From positions 1-7,587 of the forward strand of contig NZ_JALNZY010000090.1 in assembly GCF_023229105.1 (NCBI RefSeq): a stretch of 7,587 nucleotides of DNA, given 5' to 3'. The stretch comes from Sulfurimonas sp. (GTDB lineage: Bacteria; Campylobacterota; Campylobacteria; Campylobacterales; Sulfurimonadaceae). Below the pieces are notes generated by a model, which searched no databases, had not been told where the DNA came from, and worked only from the letters and a program-made list of their open reading frames with translations. Positions 6,844 to 7,587 of this stretch are shown here, piece after piece. The position numbers and the translations under genes are program-made. Each line of letters opens with the position of its first letter. The first letter of the stretch is position 1.

Positions 6844-7575
6844 ATCGTTTAGTTTTGATATCAAAAAGTAGTAACTATTCATAACGGCTTCGGGATCGCC
6901 CTCTTGTACGACTTCCCCGTGGCTTAACAGGATAACTCTATCACAAAGAAGTTTTAAAGAGTTTAGGTCGTGAGAAACATAGATGATGGACATATTTTGC
7001 TCTTTTCTCTGCTTTAATGCTTTTGTACATTTTGCTGCAAAGTGGGCATCTCCAACACTTAGAGCCTCATCGACTATAAGAACTTGAGGTTCGGAATAAA
7101 TGGCAATAGAAAAAGCGAGGCGCATTTTCATGCCCGAGGAGTAAGTTTTAATGGGTTCGTATATATAATCGCCCAGTTCGCTAAAGATGATAATCTCTTT
7201 TGCTTTTTGAGTGCACTCTTGTTCACTCATCCCGATAAGTGTACCGTTTAAAAAGATGTTTTCATATCCGCTTAGTTCATCGTTAAAACCGGTTCCTAGC
7301 TCTAAAAGTGCGGTTACTCTGCCATGTCTTATAATCTCTCCGCTTGTTGGGCTTATAACACCTGCTATGATTTTGAGTATAGTTGATTTGCCTGCACCGT
7401 TTACACCTATGATTCCTAGTGTTTCAGCCTCGTAAAGGTCAAAAGAGATATCTCTGTTGGATACAAACTCTCTGTGATAAGGTCTATTTAAAAAAATCTC
7501 TTTTAATCTGTCAAAATTACTTTTATACATCTTGTAAATTTTTGTGATGTTTTTTACTTCAAGAATTTTTTGCAT
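6358..7575 (-). CDS. wzt: Polysaccharide ABC exporter, ATP-binding subunit with C-terminal carbohydrate-binding domain (Wzt)
   Basis: This 405-residue protein is the ATPase of a Wzm/Wzt-type exporter that moves lipid-linked polysaccharide across the inner membrane. The nucleotide-binding domain (about 1-240) has Walker A GVNGAGKST (57-65), the family-typical LLELGTGFNDELSGYENIFLNG stretch (90-111), signature SSGMK (146-150), Walker B VLIVDE (165-170), D-loop ALSVGD (171-176) and switch His202. Residues about 245-405 form a beta-rich Wzt_C-like domain with IYGTNTYYQ (316-324) and WLDHAHEFEV (369-378). In E. coli O8/O9a this domain binds the chain's non-reducing end and restricts export to finished glycans. 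ATG at 7575 fits the family N-terminus (ILEVKNITKIY). Only 12 bases precede it in the window; they end in TAG directly before the ATG, which may be the stop of an upstream gene, plausibly the permease wzm. No Shine-Dalgarno is seen there. Confidence 0.96.
   Translation of the reverse strand: MQKILEVKNITKIYKMYKSNFDRLKEIFLNRPYHREFVSNRDISFDLYEAETLGIIGVNGAGKSTILKIIAGVISPTSGEIIRHGRVTALLELGTGFNDELSGYENIFLNGTLIGMSEQECTQKAKEIIIFSELGDYIYEPIKTYSSGMKMRLAFSIAIYSEPQVLIVDEALSVGDAHFAAKCTKALKQRKEQNMSIIYVSHDLNSLKLLCDRVILLSHGEVVQEGDPEAVMNSYYFLISKLNDEAQEIKINDLSENSFGSFEIEIKKVLIFGEKSKSEIISSGENATIQIYLKSFAEFENITIGIHIRDKFGQDIYGTNTYYQKVDISLSKGEYICSFVMPLNIGYGKYSLGCAIHTGNNHTDKCFHWLDHAHEFEVAGVEGNPFIGLCRLEPKISISECVIED
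6376..6379 (-). promoter_or_regulatory. Shine-Dalgarno that decides a TTG start
   Basis: The reverse strand reads CGGAG, then TGTGTGTCA overall up to and around the starts. GGAG ends at 6376; the GTG at 6374 is one base away, too close for normal initiation, while the TTG at 6368 is seven bases away. The site lies inside the end of wzt. Confidence 0.6.
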
Positions 7576-7587
7576 CTAAATAATATC

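Noticed and set aside
7211..7435. Plus-strand open frame of 74 codons
   Set aside because: It is antisense to the Walker A region of wzt, which is unmistakable on the minus strand.

Overview
The window is a solid block of minus-strand genes from an A+T-rich bacterium. Protein composition is Lys/Ile/Asn-rich, gene packing is very tight, and the style of the glycosyltransferases suggests a Campylobacterota member (Sulfurimonas-like), but this is a judgement from composition and gene style, not a search. Transcription runs from high to low coordinates. The locus looks like the middle of a surface-polysaccharide (O-antigen or similar) operon of the ABC-transporter-dependent type.

Layout in transcription order: (1) 7575-6358, a Wzt-type ATP-binding subunit with a C-terminal carbohydrate-binding domain; (2) 6368-6111, a small basic helical protein of unknown function with a probable TTG start; (3) 6114-3664, an 816-residue glycosyltransferase with two GT-B modules; (4) 3656-3363, a 97-residue coiled-coil protein; (5) 3356-642, a 904-residue glycosyltransferase with two complete GT4 modules and an extra C-terminal half-module; (6) 645 to beyond base 1, the first 215 codons of another GT4 glycosyltransferase. 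Gaps are 6-7 bases, or genes overlap (two ATGA stop/start overlaps and one 11-base overlap). No intergenic stretch could hold a promoter or terminator, and no RNA gene, mobile element, CRISPR array or long repeat was seen. The operon continues past both edges; the permease partner wzm is probably just upstream of 7575.

How the parts fit: the two multi-module enzymes and the partial one would build a glycan on a lipid carrier at the cytoplasmic face of the inner membrane. Wzt, with its missing permease, would then export the finished chain, the C-terminal domain selecting the right glycan. The two small helical proteins sit directly against the polymerase genes and may be scaffold, membrane-anchoring or length-setting parts, by loose analogy with the coiled coil of E. 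coli O9a WbdD; this is inference. The most unusual points are the orphan half glycosyltransferase fold at the end of the 904-residue enzyme, the stand-alone coiled coil with Asn at core positions, and the small protein overlapping wzt.
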